Of a stretch of DNA of 64,000 nucleotides, positions 51,817 through 58,770 are shown piece by piece. This stretch comes from Desulfobaculum sp044987625 (lineage in GTDB: Bacteria; Desulfobacterota; Desulfovibrionia; Desulfovibrionales; Desulfovibrionaceae). Made by a program: the position numbers and the translations under genes. The notes beneath the pieces were generated by a model, which was not told the DNA's origin, ran no database searches, and saw nothing but the letters and a program-made list of their open reading frames with translations. The stretch covers positions 310,001-374,000 of the forward strand of contig NZ_JBJDSB010000003.1 of the NCBI RefSeq assembly GCF_044987625.1, given 5' to 3'. The stretch's first letter is position 1. Each line of letters starts with the position of its first letter.

Positions 51817-51834
51817 CGTATGGCTAACCGTCCG

Positions 51835-52049
51835 GCGTTGCCGCAGCGACTGGCCAACCGGGGTGGTGTTGCGCCCCTTTTGTTACCTCCGGTGGTTTAA
51901 GGATTTCATCCTTAAAAATCCTCTCATGGGGAGGGACGCTCGGGAGTCACGCGAGTGGCACAACATCGGTCGCACACCACCCCAACAACGCCTACCATAT
52001 GGGGATTCTTAAGGGAATCATTCCCTTAAGTCGCCGAAGGCAAAAAAAG
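51835..52049 (-). repeat. Palindrome-containing repeat, copy C (inverted)
   Basis: The reverse complement of copies A and B, more diverged. The palindromes are at 51896-51916 and 52008-52030. It lies immediately downstream of murI in the murI direction, as A and B lie downstream of ilvC. It brackets the araC-azlCD cassette with the other two. Confidence 0.85.
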
Positions 52050-52077
52050 CTTAGCGCCAGACCACCCGGTTTGCCTG

Positions 52078-52896
52078 TTATAAATCCACAAGCTCCACAT
52101 CGGTGGGGTTGATGGTGTGTCCGAGGAAGAGGCCGCCGGTTCTGGCGAAGCGGTTGACGCTGTCGGTGGCGAGGAAGTGGTTGGAGCCGCAGCGTTCTTG
52201 GCGGCCGAGGCCGATACGCTGGAGTTCGGCGGCGACGGCGTCGGCGGTGGTGGCGGCGGAGTCGACGATGGCGACGCCGGGGCCGACCACGTTGGCGATG
52301 GCGGCGCTGAGGAGGGGGAAGTGTGTACAGCCGAGAACGAGGCTGTCTGGCGCGGATTGTCCGGAGTTGAAGATGGGGTCGAGGTAGCGCGCGGCGATGC
52401 CTTCGACGAGGGGGCCGTCGGTCCAGCCTTCTTCGGCGAGGGCGACGAACAGCGAGCAGGGGATGCCGACAACGTCGGCGTCCGGGCGCAGGCGGGTAAT
52501 GGCCTGCTGATAGGCTTGTCCGCGAATGGTGCGTTCTGTGGCGACGACGGCGATGTGCCCGGTGGCGGAGGCGTTGACGCTGGCGCGCGCGCCGGGTTCA
52601 ACAACGCCGATGACCGGGATGTCCGGATATTCGGCCCGCAGGGCGTCGAGGGCGACGGAGCTGGCGGTGTTGCAGGCGATGACGAGGGCTTTGATGCCGC
52701 GCTCCACGAGGCGCGCCGAAGCTTGCAGGGCGTATTTGGTGATGGTGTCCGGGCCTTTGGTGCCATAGGGCAGGCGCGCGGTGTCGCCGAGATATATAAG
52801 GTCTTCGCAGGGCATGCGGTTGCGCATGGCCTTGAGAACGGTCAATCCGCCCACGCCGGAGTCGAAAAGACCGATGGGGAGTTCGCTACGGTTCAT
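52078..52896 (-). CDS. murI: Glutamate racemase
   Basis: MurI converts L-Glu to D-Glu for peptidoglycan. The 272-residue protein has IGLFDSGVGGLTVLKAM with the first catalytic Asp/Ser region, LIYLGDTARLPYGTK, ALVIACNTASSVALDALR (catalytic Cys, ACNTAS) and SLVLGCTHFPLL (second catalytic Cys, GCTH). It is complete with the expected C terminus. The ATG at 52896 has only a weak ribosome site. Repeat copy C lies directly after its stop. Divergent from the HD-domain gene. Confidence 0.95.
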   Translation of the reverse strand: MNRSELPIGLFDSGVGGLTVLKAMRNRMPCEDLIYLGDTARLPYGTKGPDTITKYALQASARLVERGIKALVIACNTASSVALDALRAEYPDIPVIGVVEPGARASVNASATGHIAVVATERTIRGQAYQQAITRLRPDADVVGIPCSLFVALAEEGWTDGPLVEGIAARYLDPIFNSGQSAPDSLVLGCTHFPLLSAAIANVVGPGVAIVDSAATTADAVAAELQRIGLGRQERCGSNHFLATDSVNRFARTGGLFLGHTINPTDVELVDL

Positions 52897-53097
52897 GTTG
52901 AGGCTCGTGTTGGAATGTCTTGAAGGCCGAGGCCAACCCCCGGCGGTGGTGGCCGATAGTGCTCCGACGCGCGGCGGGAGTCAATGCCCGAGTGCGGCGA
53001 GGGGGAGCATGAACGGGCGCGGAGTTTGATAGCGGCGGGGGATTGCCGTATGCAGGGTGAAGACGAACACACTGAGTGATTTGAAGGAGTTGGACCA

Positions 53098-53718
53098 ATG
53101 CAGACAACCACGCCCCTGCGTGATGATGAACTCTATGGCCTGCTGGACTTCCTGCGCCGCGCCGAAGCGCTGAAAAGCACGATGCGCACAACGTGGACGC
53201 GCACGGGCAGGCAGGAGAGCACGGCGGAACATAGCTGGCGGCTGAGCCTGTTTGCCATGCTCGTAAGCCGCAGATACCCGGAGCTAAATGCGAAGCGCCT
53301 GTTGGAACTCAGCATCGTGCATGACCTTGGCGAGGCGATCAACGGTGATATCCCCGCGCCGGAGCAGTGTGGGGACAAGAGCGATGGCGAGCGCGCGGAC
53401 TTTGAGGAGCTGATTCGCCCGTTGGATGACGGGACGAGGAGTTGGCTGCTTAAGCTGTGGGAGGACTACGAATACGCCAGAACGGCGGAAGCGCGCCTCA
53501 TCAAGGCGCTGGATAAGCTGGAAACCGTGCTCCAACAGGCTCAGGGAACGAACCCGCAGAGCTTCGACTATGCCTTTAACCTTGAGTACGGCACGAAGTA
53601 TACGAACGTGGACGACTTTATCCGCGCGATACGCGAGGCCGCGGACGCGGAAACGCAAAACTGCGTCTACGCGCGGCAGGCTGCGCGTGGTGAACGCGTG
53701 GGTGAGGAAGGCCGCTGA
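53098..53718 (+). CDS. HD-domain hydrolase (YfbR/HDDC2-like)
   Basis: The 206-residue protein has the HD superfamily signature arranged as in 5'-deoxynucleotidase YfbR and HDDC2: STAEHSWRLSLFAMLV (first His), LELSIVHDLGEAINGDIPAPEQ (HD motif with metal His-Asp and the conserved E-A-x-x-G-D), and a later Asp in IKALDKLETVLQ. The likely substrate is a deoxynucleoside monophosphate; exact specificity is not predictable. A GAAGGAG site precedes ATG 53098. Convergent with the small zinc-ribbon gene at 53803. Confidence 0.88.
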   Translation: MQTTTPLRDDELYGLLDFLRRAEALKSTMRTTWTRTGRQESTAEHSWRLSLFAMLVSRRYPELNAKRLLELSIVHDLGEAINGDIPAPEQCGDKSDGERADFEELIRPLDDGTRSWLLKLWEDYEYARTAEARLIKALDKLETVLQQAQGTNPQSFDYAFNLEYGTKYTNVDDFIRAIREAADAETQNCVYARQAARGERVGEEGR

Positions 53719-53802
53719 GCACGGCGGTCAGGGCTGTGAAGAGGGCGTAGCGAACGGGGCGGGGCGGATGTGCGCCGAAGCTGCCGGGGCGCACAGGGCG
53801 GG

Positions 53803-54039
53803 CTAGAGCTTGTTGACCTTCTTGCCGGAGTACACAAAGCCCTTCTTGACCATCTTGTAAAAACTGCCTTTGTCGTGCCCCACGATTTGCCCGCAGGGGC
53901 AACGGATGCGGTCGCCGTCCACCTCGGCATCCAGCATTTTATCAATGCGGGCCTTGTGGCAGCGCAGCACTTCGCCTTTACCGAGCTTGTTGTATTTCCA
54001 GAGTTTGGTCTTGCAGCGGGAGCAGCGGATGGTGAGCAT
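53803..54039 (-). CDS. Small zinc-ribbon protein
   Basis: The 78-residue protein has Cys at CSRC (6-9), a single Cys in RCHKARIDKMLD, and CPC further on (IRCPCGQIVGHDKGSF). The arrangement suggests a zinc ribbon. It is basic (KMVKKGFVYSGKKVNKL at the end). I do not recognise a named family. No good ribosome site. Convergent with the HD-domain gene, divergent from the dimethylargininase gene. Function unknown. Confidence 0.7.
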   Translation of the reverse strand: MLTIRCSRCKTKLWKYNKLGKGEVLRCHKARIDKMLDAEVDGDRIRCPCGQIVGHDKGSFYKMVKKGFVYSGKKVNKL

Positions 54040-54169
54040 GACGGGTGCTGGTTGCCTCGTACGTTGCGGTTTGGGGAAATTGGGCCGAAGGCGCTGTTAT
54101 TTTTGACATGGCGCTGTTTCGGGCATAAGCATGTCGGTTCCGATAACTCAACCGTAGAGGATTTGCCAA

Positions 54170-54934
54170 ATGTTTACGCATGCCATTGTCCGCACGCCTT
54201 GCGAGGGGTTTGCAGACGGCATCACCACGGCCTGTGAGCTAGGTGTGCCTGATTATTCCCTGATGCTCAAGCAGCATGCGGCATACGTGGACACGCTTCG
54301 AGGTCTTGGCTTGACGGTGGACGTTCTGCCCGCCGAGCCGGACTTTCCGGACGCGCACTTTGTGGAGGACGTTGCTGTGGTGACCCCGGAGGTCGCCGTT
54401 ATTACCAACCCCGGCGCCACGGAGCGCAACGGCGAGAAGGAGCGCATCGTCCCTATCCTTGAAGAACGGCGACCCCTTGTGCGTATTGAAGCACCGGGTA
54501 CCGTTGACGGCGGCGACGTGTTGCAGGTGGAGCGCCAGTTTTTCATCGGCGTCTCTGGCCGCACCAACGAGGCGGGCGCGAAGCAGCTTGGTGATATCCT
54601 GACGGCTTACGGCTATACCTGCACGCTGGTCCCCGTACGCGAAGGACTGCACTTGAAGTGCGGTGTGACGTCCCTTGGTGGCAGTGATCTGCTGATAACG
54701 CAGGAGTTTGCCGCGCGTGAGGAGTTTTCTGGCTACACGCTGCATGTTGTGGATCCGGATGAAGAGTACGCCGCCAATGCACTGTACATCAACGGCACCG
54801 TCATTACGCCAGCGGGCTTTCCGTCCACGCGGAAAATACTTGACGGGCTGGGTCGCAATGTAGTCGAACTGGACATGACGGAAACCCGCAAGATGGATGG
54901 CGCGCTGACGTGCCTCTCGCTGCGGTTGTCGTGA
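54170..54934 (+). CDS. Dimethylargininase (DDAH)-like amidinotransferase-fold enzyme
   Basis: The 254-residue protein matches the N(G),N(G)-dimethylarginine dimethylaminohydrolase family of the guanidino-modifying (pentein) fold. It has FPDAHFVEDVAVVTPEVAVITNPGATERNGE (substrate-binding FVED), IEAPGTVDGGDVLQ (the GTxDGGDV motif), EGLHLKCGVTSLG (catalytic His region) and KMDGALTCLSLRL (C-terminal catalytic Cys). These enzymes hydrolyse methylarginines or related guanidino compounds to citrulline and an amine. An arginine-like amino acid ABC transporter lies 330 bases downstream. AGAGGA precedes ATG 54170. Confidence 0.9.
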   Translation: MFTHAIVRTPCEGFADGITTACELGVPDYSLMLKQHAAYVDTLRGLGLTVDVLPAEPDFPDAHFVEDVAVVTPEVAVITNPGATERNGEKERIVPILEERRPLVRIEAPGTVDGGDVLQVERQFFIGVSGRTNEAGAKQLGDILTAYGYTCTLVPVREGLHLKCGVTSLGGSDLLITQEFAAREEFSGYTLHVVDPDEEYAANALYINGTVITPAGFPSTRKILDGLGRNVVELDMTETRKMDGALTCLSLRLS

Positions 54935-54951
54935 AGATAGCGCTTACAAAT

Positions 54952-55000
54952 TTGTCAAATAATGATTAGAACTTGTCAAAAGTGCTTTTGACAGTATATT
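54952..55000 (+). promoter_or_regulatory. Promoter with operator-like palindrome upstream of the 54-residue gene
   Basis: TTGTCA (54973-54978) and TATATT (54995-55000) with 16 bases between them form a good sigma-70-type promoter. Overlapping the -35 and spacer is the palindrome TGTCAAAA-GTGC-TTTTGACA (54974-54993). A further TTGTCA occurs at 54952-54957. This arrangement suggests a repressor operator. Confidence 0.6.
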
Positions 55001-55027
55001 GCCACTATTTGTCACGGAGTATGAGTC

Positions 55028-55192
55028 ATGGATGCCTTTAAGGACAGATACAAGAGAGAGGCCGTCGAGGTCCACTGCCCGACACACAAGATTTCCCAGG
55101 TTATCTACCTTCCGGAAGAGGAGATGCCGGCCTGCCCGGTGTGCAAGAAGAAGATGATTATCAAGGAAATTCTGACAGAAGGGAAGTATTGA
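55028..55192 (+). CDS. Small 54-residue zinc-ribbon protein
   Basis: This short gene encodes MDAFKDRYKREAVEVHCPTH, then KISQVIYLPEEEMPACPVCK, then KKMIIKEILTEGKY. CPTH and CPVC are 16 residues apart and would chelate one zinc (Cys-Cys/His set). It is real on several grounds: an in-frame ATG with a CGGAG site eight bases upstream, a strong promoter with a palindrome 28 bases before the ATG, and a sensible codon pattern. It lies between the dimethylargininase gene and the ABC-transporter operon (71 bases to the binding protein), so it may be co-transcribed with the transporter. Function unknown. Confidence 0.72.
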   Translation: MDAFKDRYKREAVEVHCPTHKISQVIYLPEEEMPACPVCKKKMIIKEILTEGKY

Positions 55193-55263
55193 CCTTTTTG
55201 TAGACATCCTGCCCTTTCCCCGCCACGGGGATCACTGATCAACATCGCATAGGAGGTCCGCGG

Positions 55264-56085
55264 ATGCATTTTGCCAAAAAACTGCTTCTGGTCGCCGTCT
55301 GCATTTTCGCGCTGGCCGGACAGGCTTTCGCCGCCGACATTGAGCTTGCTCAGAAGTCCACCATCGAGTCCATCCTCAAGCGAGGCACCCTGCGTGTCGG
55401 GCTGGAGCCCGGCTATGCACCCTTTGAGATGACCGACAAAAAGGGCCGCATCATCGGCTTTGACGTTGACCTCGCCAAGGAACTGGCCAAGGCCATGGGC
55501 GTGCGTCTGGAAATCGTCAACACCGACTTTGATGGCATCATTCCCGGCCTCTTGTCCGACAAGTACGACGTCATCATCTCCGGCCTGACGCTGACGCAGG
55601 AAAGAAATCTGCAGATTTCCTTCCCCCAGCCGTATCTGACCATCGGTCAGGCCATTCTCATCAACAAGAACCTCAAGGATGAGATCAAGAGCTACCGCGA
55701 TCTCAACGACGAGAAGTACACCGTGGCCTCCTGCATTGGCACCACGGGTGAGATGGCCGCCAAGCGTATGATGCCCAAGGCGCGCTACAAGTCCTTTGAT
55801 AAGCAGCCCGACGCCGCCATGGACGTGGCCAACGGCCAGTCCGACGCCTTTGTGTACGACCTGCCCTACTGCGTGGTCTTTATGGCCCAGCAGGGTGGCA
55901 AGAACCTTGTGCTGCTGGACAAGCCCTTCACCTACGAGCCTATGGCCATCGGCATCCGCCGCGGCGATCCGGACTTCCTGAACTTCCTGAACAACTTCCA
56001 GGATCAGTTGAAGGCCGACGGCCGCTACGACCGCATCTACAAGAAGTGGATTCAGTCGACCTCCTGGTTCAATAAGATCCAGTAG
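55264..56085 (+). CDS. Amino acid ABC transporter substrate-binding protein
   Basis: The 273-residue periplasmic protein has a signal peptide (FAKKLLLVAVCIFALAGQAFAAD) and the SBP_bac_3 signature: LRVGLEPGYAPFEMTDKKGRIIGFDVDLAKELAKAMGV, then IPGLLSDKYDVIISGLTLTQERNLQISFPQPYL and GTTGEMAAKRMMPKA. This family binds polar amino acids such as Gln, His, Arg, Asp or Glu. It is followed by a permease and an ATPase in the expected order, separated by two hairpins that may raise its expression over them. GGAGG precedes the ATG. Confidence 0.95.
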   Translation: MHFAKKLLLVAVCIFALAGQAFAADIELAQKSTIESILKRGTLRVGLEPGYAPFEMTDKKGRIIGFDVDLAKELAKAMGVRLEIVNTDFDGIIPGLLSDKYDVIISGLTLTQERNLQISFPQPYLTIGQAILINKNLKDEIKSYRDLNDEKYTVASCIGTTGEMAAKRMMPKARYKSFDKQPDAAMDVANGQSDAFVYDLPYCVVFMAQQGGKNLVLLDKPFTYEPMAIGIRRGDPDFLNFLNNFQDQLKADGRYDRIYKKWIQSTSWFNKIQ

Positions 56086-56108
56086 GCCACAAAAAAAAGC
56101 TGACATAT

Positions 56109-56143
56109 CGCCCCGCGTGCTCTTGAAAAGGGCGCGCGGGGCG
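56109..56143 (+). promoter_or_regulatory. Intercistronic hairpin 1 after the binding-protein gene
   Basis: CGCCCCGCG pairs with CGCGGGGCG around a long loop; no strong T-run follows (ATTATTG). Probably a partial terminator or mRNA 3' stabiliser. Confidence 0.5.
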
Positions 56144-56178
56144 ATTATTGCAGACATCTGCGTTTTGCGCCGGTGCTT

Positions 56179-56215
56179 TTGCGCATGCCTCCGGAGCTTC
56201 CGGGGGCATGCGCAA
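56179..56215 (+). promoter_or_regulatory. Intercistronic hairpin 2 before the permease gene
   Basis: TTGCGCATGCC and CCGG pair with CCGG and GGCATGCGCAA around an AGCTT loop: about 15 pairs in total with one bulge. No T-run follows. Confidence 0.55.
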
Positions 56216-56288
56216 GCGCGCCGGAAGCGTGCTTGAAGGAAATCTGTGCGCCCCGATGACGCGGGGCGAAAAGGAGCGTGAAGACAGA

Positions 56289-57296
56289 ATGTCACTCTAT
56301 CCCGGTTTGGACCGGCCCAGAAGCCCGCACTACAAGCGGTTCTGGACGGCCATGTTTTTTGTTTTGGTAGCATTGACGTGCCTCGGATTGTATGGAGCCA
56401 CCAAGTATGTCGACTACACGTGGCGATGGTACCGAGTGCCCCAGTACTTCTTCTACCAAGATGAGCAGAACATCCGAACCGAGCTCGATGGCGAAGTGAC
56501 CGCCGTCGAGCAGTCCAAGAAGGGATACGAGGTTGAGGTCACTGCCATGGATGGCACCGTGGAGGAATACACCGTCCCCGGTCAGGACATCCGCGTCATG
56601 GAGGGAGACTTTGTCTACCCCGGCGACACCCTTGGAGTGCATAAGCACTGGAAGGTTGGGCAGTTCCTCATTGGTCTGTGGATAACACTCAAGGTCAGCC
56701 TGATGTCCATTGTGATGGGGCTTATCTTTGGTATTGCCACGGGCTTGTTCCGCATCTCCGATAATCCGCTGCTTAAATGGACCGCCATTACGTATATTGA
56801 GCTGGTGCGTGGCTCGCCGCTGCTTGTGCAGTTGATGATCTGGTATTACGTCATCGGAACGCTGGTGAACCAGATTCTTGGCGCGTGGAGCCTGCCCAGT
56901 GTTCCCGGTATTTGGTTCGGCGCTGTCGGCCTTGCCGCGTTTACGGGCGCGTACACTGCGGAAATCGTCCGCGCGGGCATCCAGAGTGTGCACCGCGGAC
57001 AGATGGAGGCGGCCCGTTCCCTTGGCATGAATTACTCTCAGGCCATGCGCCGCGTGGTGATGCCGCAGGCTATCCGCCGCATTCTGCCCGCGCTGGCCGG
57101 TCAGTTCATCAGCCTTATCAAGGACTCTTCCCTGCTTGGCGTTATCGCCGTGCGTGAGTTGACCAAAACGACCCGCGAGGTGGTGACAACGTCCTTGCAG
57201 ACCTACGAGATGTGGTTCGTATGCGCCATCTTGTACCTGCTGATGACCTTCACCCTCTCCGTGATCATCCAGTACATGGAACGCAAGGCGGTTTAG
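56289..57296 (+). CDS. Amino acid ABC transporter permease with N-terminal periplasmic extension
   Basis: The 335-residue membrane protein has the HisM/GlnP permease core in its C-terminal 215 residues (ISDNPLLKWTAITYIELVRGSPLLVQLMIWYYV; the EAA loop EAARSLGMNYSQAMRRVVMPQAIRRILPAL). Preceding it is an extra TM (RFWTAMFFVLVALTCLGLYGA, about 17-37) and a predicted periplasmic beta-rich region of about 75 residues (EVTAVEQSKKGYEVEVTAMDGTVEEYTVPGQDIRVMEGDFVYPGDTLGVHKHWK), with V-x-x-GDxVxPGDxL resembling a lipoyl-like barrel. That extension is absent from ordinary permeases of about 220 residues. ATG 56289 lies behind AAGGAG (12 bases); the frame is open to 56148. An ATPase gene follows after four bases. 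Confidence 0.9.
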   Translation: MSLYPGLDRPRSPHYKRFWTAMFFVLVALTCLGLYGATKYVDYTWRWYRVPQYFFYQDEQNIRTELDGEVTAVEQSKKGYEVEVTAMDGTVEEYTVPGQDIRVMEGDFVYPGDTLGVHKHWKVGQFLIGLWITLKVSLMSIVMGLIFGIATGLFRISDNPLLKWTAITYIELVRGSPLLVQLMIWYYVIGTLVNQILGAWSLPSVPGIWFGAVGLAAFTGAYTAEIVRAGIQSVHRGQMEAARSLGMNYSQAMRRVVMPQAIRRILPALAGQFISLIKDSSLLGVIAVRELTKTTREVVTTSLQTYEMWFVCAILYLLMTFTLSVIIQYMERKAV

Positions 57297-57300
57297 CGAA

Positions 57301-58032
57301 ATGATCCGAGTACGCAATGTGAATAAATTCTTCTACGTTCCCGAAAAGATTCAGGCGCTGAGTGACGTCAGTTGCGATGTGTCCGAAGGCGAGGTGGTGG
57401 TTGTTATCGGGCCGTCCGGCTCCGGCAAGTCCACTTTCCTGCGTTGCCTGAACCGTTTGGAATTTGCCGACAGCGGCGAAATTGCCATCGACGGCGCGAA
57501 CGTGCTTGACCCCAAGGTGGACATCAACAAGGTCCGCGCTGAAGCGGGCATGGTGTTCCAGTCTTTCAACCTGTTCCCGCACAAGACCGTGCTGGAGAAT
57601 CTGGTGATGGCTCCTATGACCGTGCGCGGCGAAGGCCGCGAGGAGTGCGAGGAGCGTGGACGCAAGTATCTGAAAAAGGTCGGCATCGAGAGCAAGTGGA
57701 ATTCTTACCCCGACCAGCTTTCCGGCGGTCAGCAGCAGCGTGTGGCCATTGCCCGCGCCCTGTGCATGCAGCCCAAGGTCATGCTCTTTGACGAGCCGAC
57801 CTCCGCGCTGGACCCGGAGATGGTCGGCGAAGTGCTGGACGTTATGAAGGACCTTGCCCGGTCCGGCATGACCATGATTTGCGTGACCCACGAAATGGGC
57901 TTTGCCCGCGAGGTTGCCGACCGCGTTATCTTTATGGACGCGGGAGCCATCCTTGAGGAGGGCACGCCGGAGCACTTCTTCCAGAATCCGCAGAACGAGC
58001 GCGCGCAGACCTTCTTGAAGCAGATTCTGTAG
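57301..58032 (+). CDS. Amino acid ABC transporter ATP-binding protein
   Basis: The 243-residue protein is the ATPase of the transporter. Walker A is GPSGSGKST (about 39-47), the Q-loop is VFQSFNLFPHKTVLENL, the signature motif is LSGGQQQRVAIARAL, Walker B is VMLFDEPTSALDPE, and the H-loop is CVTHEMGFAREVADRVIFMDAG. It matches the GlnQ/HisP/ArtP type for polar amino acids. It follows the permease by four bases and ends the operon at a terminator. Confidence 0.95.
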   Translation: MIRVRNVNKFFYVPEKIQALSDVSCDVSEGEVVVVIGPSGSGKSTFLRCLNRLEFADSGEIAIDGANVLDPKVDINKVRAEAGMVFQSFNLFPHKTVLENLVMAPMTVRGEGREECEERGRKYLKKVGIESKWNSYPDQLSGGQQQRVAIARALCMQPKVMLFDEPTSALDPEMVGEVLDVMKDLARSGMTMICVTHEMGFAREVADRVIFMDAGAILEEGTPEHFFQNPQNERAQTFLKQIL

Positions 58033-58433
58033 GGCGTAGCCGTAAGGCGTTATATGCGATATGCGGGGCCGCATTCCTTTTGGGAGTGCGGCCCTTTTTC
58101 GTGCGGCGGGGGGCACGCCCTGCCGCCTTTGCTTGTTGACGAGCGGTGATGCGGCAGGCGCGGCGGGGAGTCTGGAAGAGCGGGGAGGAAGGGGAACGCG
58201 CGCAGGGTCGGGGTCTTGCGGTGTGGTGAGGGGAGACCAAGGCGCTGGGGGCTGACGTTTAGCCGTGCCGCAAAGGCGAGCATGGGAAGGCGATGAGGCA
58301 GGTGCGTTGCGGCGCCGCAATGGCTGGCAGGAGAGGGGATGAGTCTGCGATGCCCGGCGATTGGGTGATGATATGGTAATGCGGGCGTGTTTCCAGACTT
58401 GCGGCGCAGTGGGCGTTGGAGTAGCGTGAGCTT
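58033..58433. other. Intergenic region after the ABC-transporter operon
   Basis: 401 bases. The left end holds the operon's terminator (58065-58099). A looser inverted repeat (CGCCCTGCCGC and GCGGCAGGCG, around 58114-58160) follows. The remainder (58160-58433) is GC-rich with no gene that I can support. Confidence 0.5.
58065..58099 (+). terminator. Intrinsic terminator of the ABC-transporter operon
   Basis: GGGCCGCATTCC pairs with GGGAGTGCGGCCC (one G-U pair) around a TTTT loop, followed by TTTTTC. Confidence 0.9.
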
Positions 58434-58682
58434 ATGAGTCTCGTCATTAATGACATAGCCCGTGTGCAGCACGATATCGCCTACGGTCTGCTGCGCGACT
58501 GGGTGCGTATGAGCAAGATGTGGAACCGCGAGGACGCCATAGTCAGCGGTGTTGCGCACTTTATTCACGGGCTGGATATGCAGCGCACCATACGTCCGCT
58601 CCCGACGCCGGGCGGGTTGCCAACGCCGGATGTTTCCGTGCCCGAGGTCGGGTCCGGGACGGTGTGGACCGGGCGCGTGTAA
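58434..58682 (+). CDS. Small hypothetical protein
   Basis: The 82-residue protein MSLVINDIARVQHDIAYGLL, then RDWVRMSKMWNREDAIVSGV and AHFIHGLDMQRTIRPLPTPG has no domain that I recognise. It is mildly amphipathic in its first half and Pro/Val-rich at the end, with no signal peptide. A GGAG site lies about 12 bases before the ATG, longer than usual. A terminator hairpin with seven T residues 27 bases after the stop supports a real forward transcript. Whether it is translated is uncertain. Confidence 0.5.
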   Translation: MSLVINDIARVQHDIAYGLLRDWVRMSKMWNREDAIVSGVAHFIHGLDMQRTIRPLPTPGGLPTPDVSVPEVGSGTVWTGRV

Positions 58683-58708
58683 GCGACAGCACAAGACAAA
58701 ACGTATGC

Positions 58709-58741
58709 GGAGTATCTTGAGGAAGATGCTCCGTTTTTTTG
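58709..58741 (+). terminator. Intrinsic terminator after the small gene 58434-58682
   Basis: CGGAGTATCTT pairs with AAGATGCTCCG (one T-G pair) around GAGG, followed by seven T residues. It may also help stop the reverse-strand diguanylate cyclase transcript. Confidence 0.85.
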
Positions 58742-58770
58742 CGCCTTGTGGGTGGGTAGGGAAGGAGAGG

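Larger units (their letters stand above)
51735..52077. other. Gene-free region between azlD and murI
   Basis: 343 bases between convergent genes, occupied by a terminator (51761-51816) and the inverted third repeat copy (about 51835-52049). No coding sequence seen. Confidence 0.7.
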
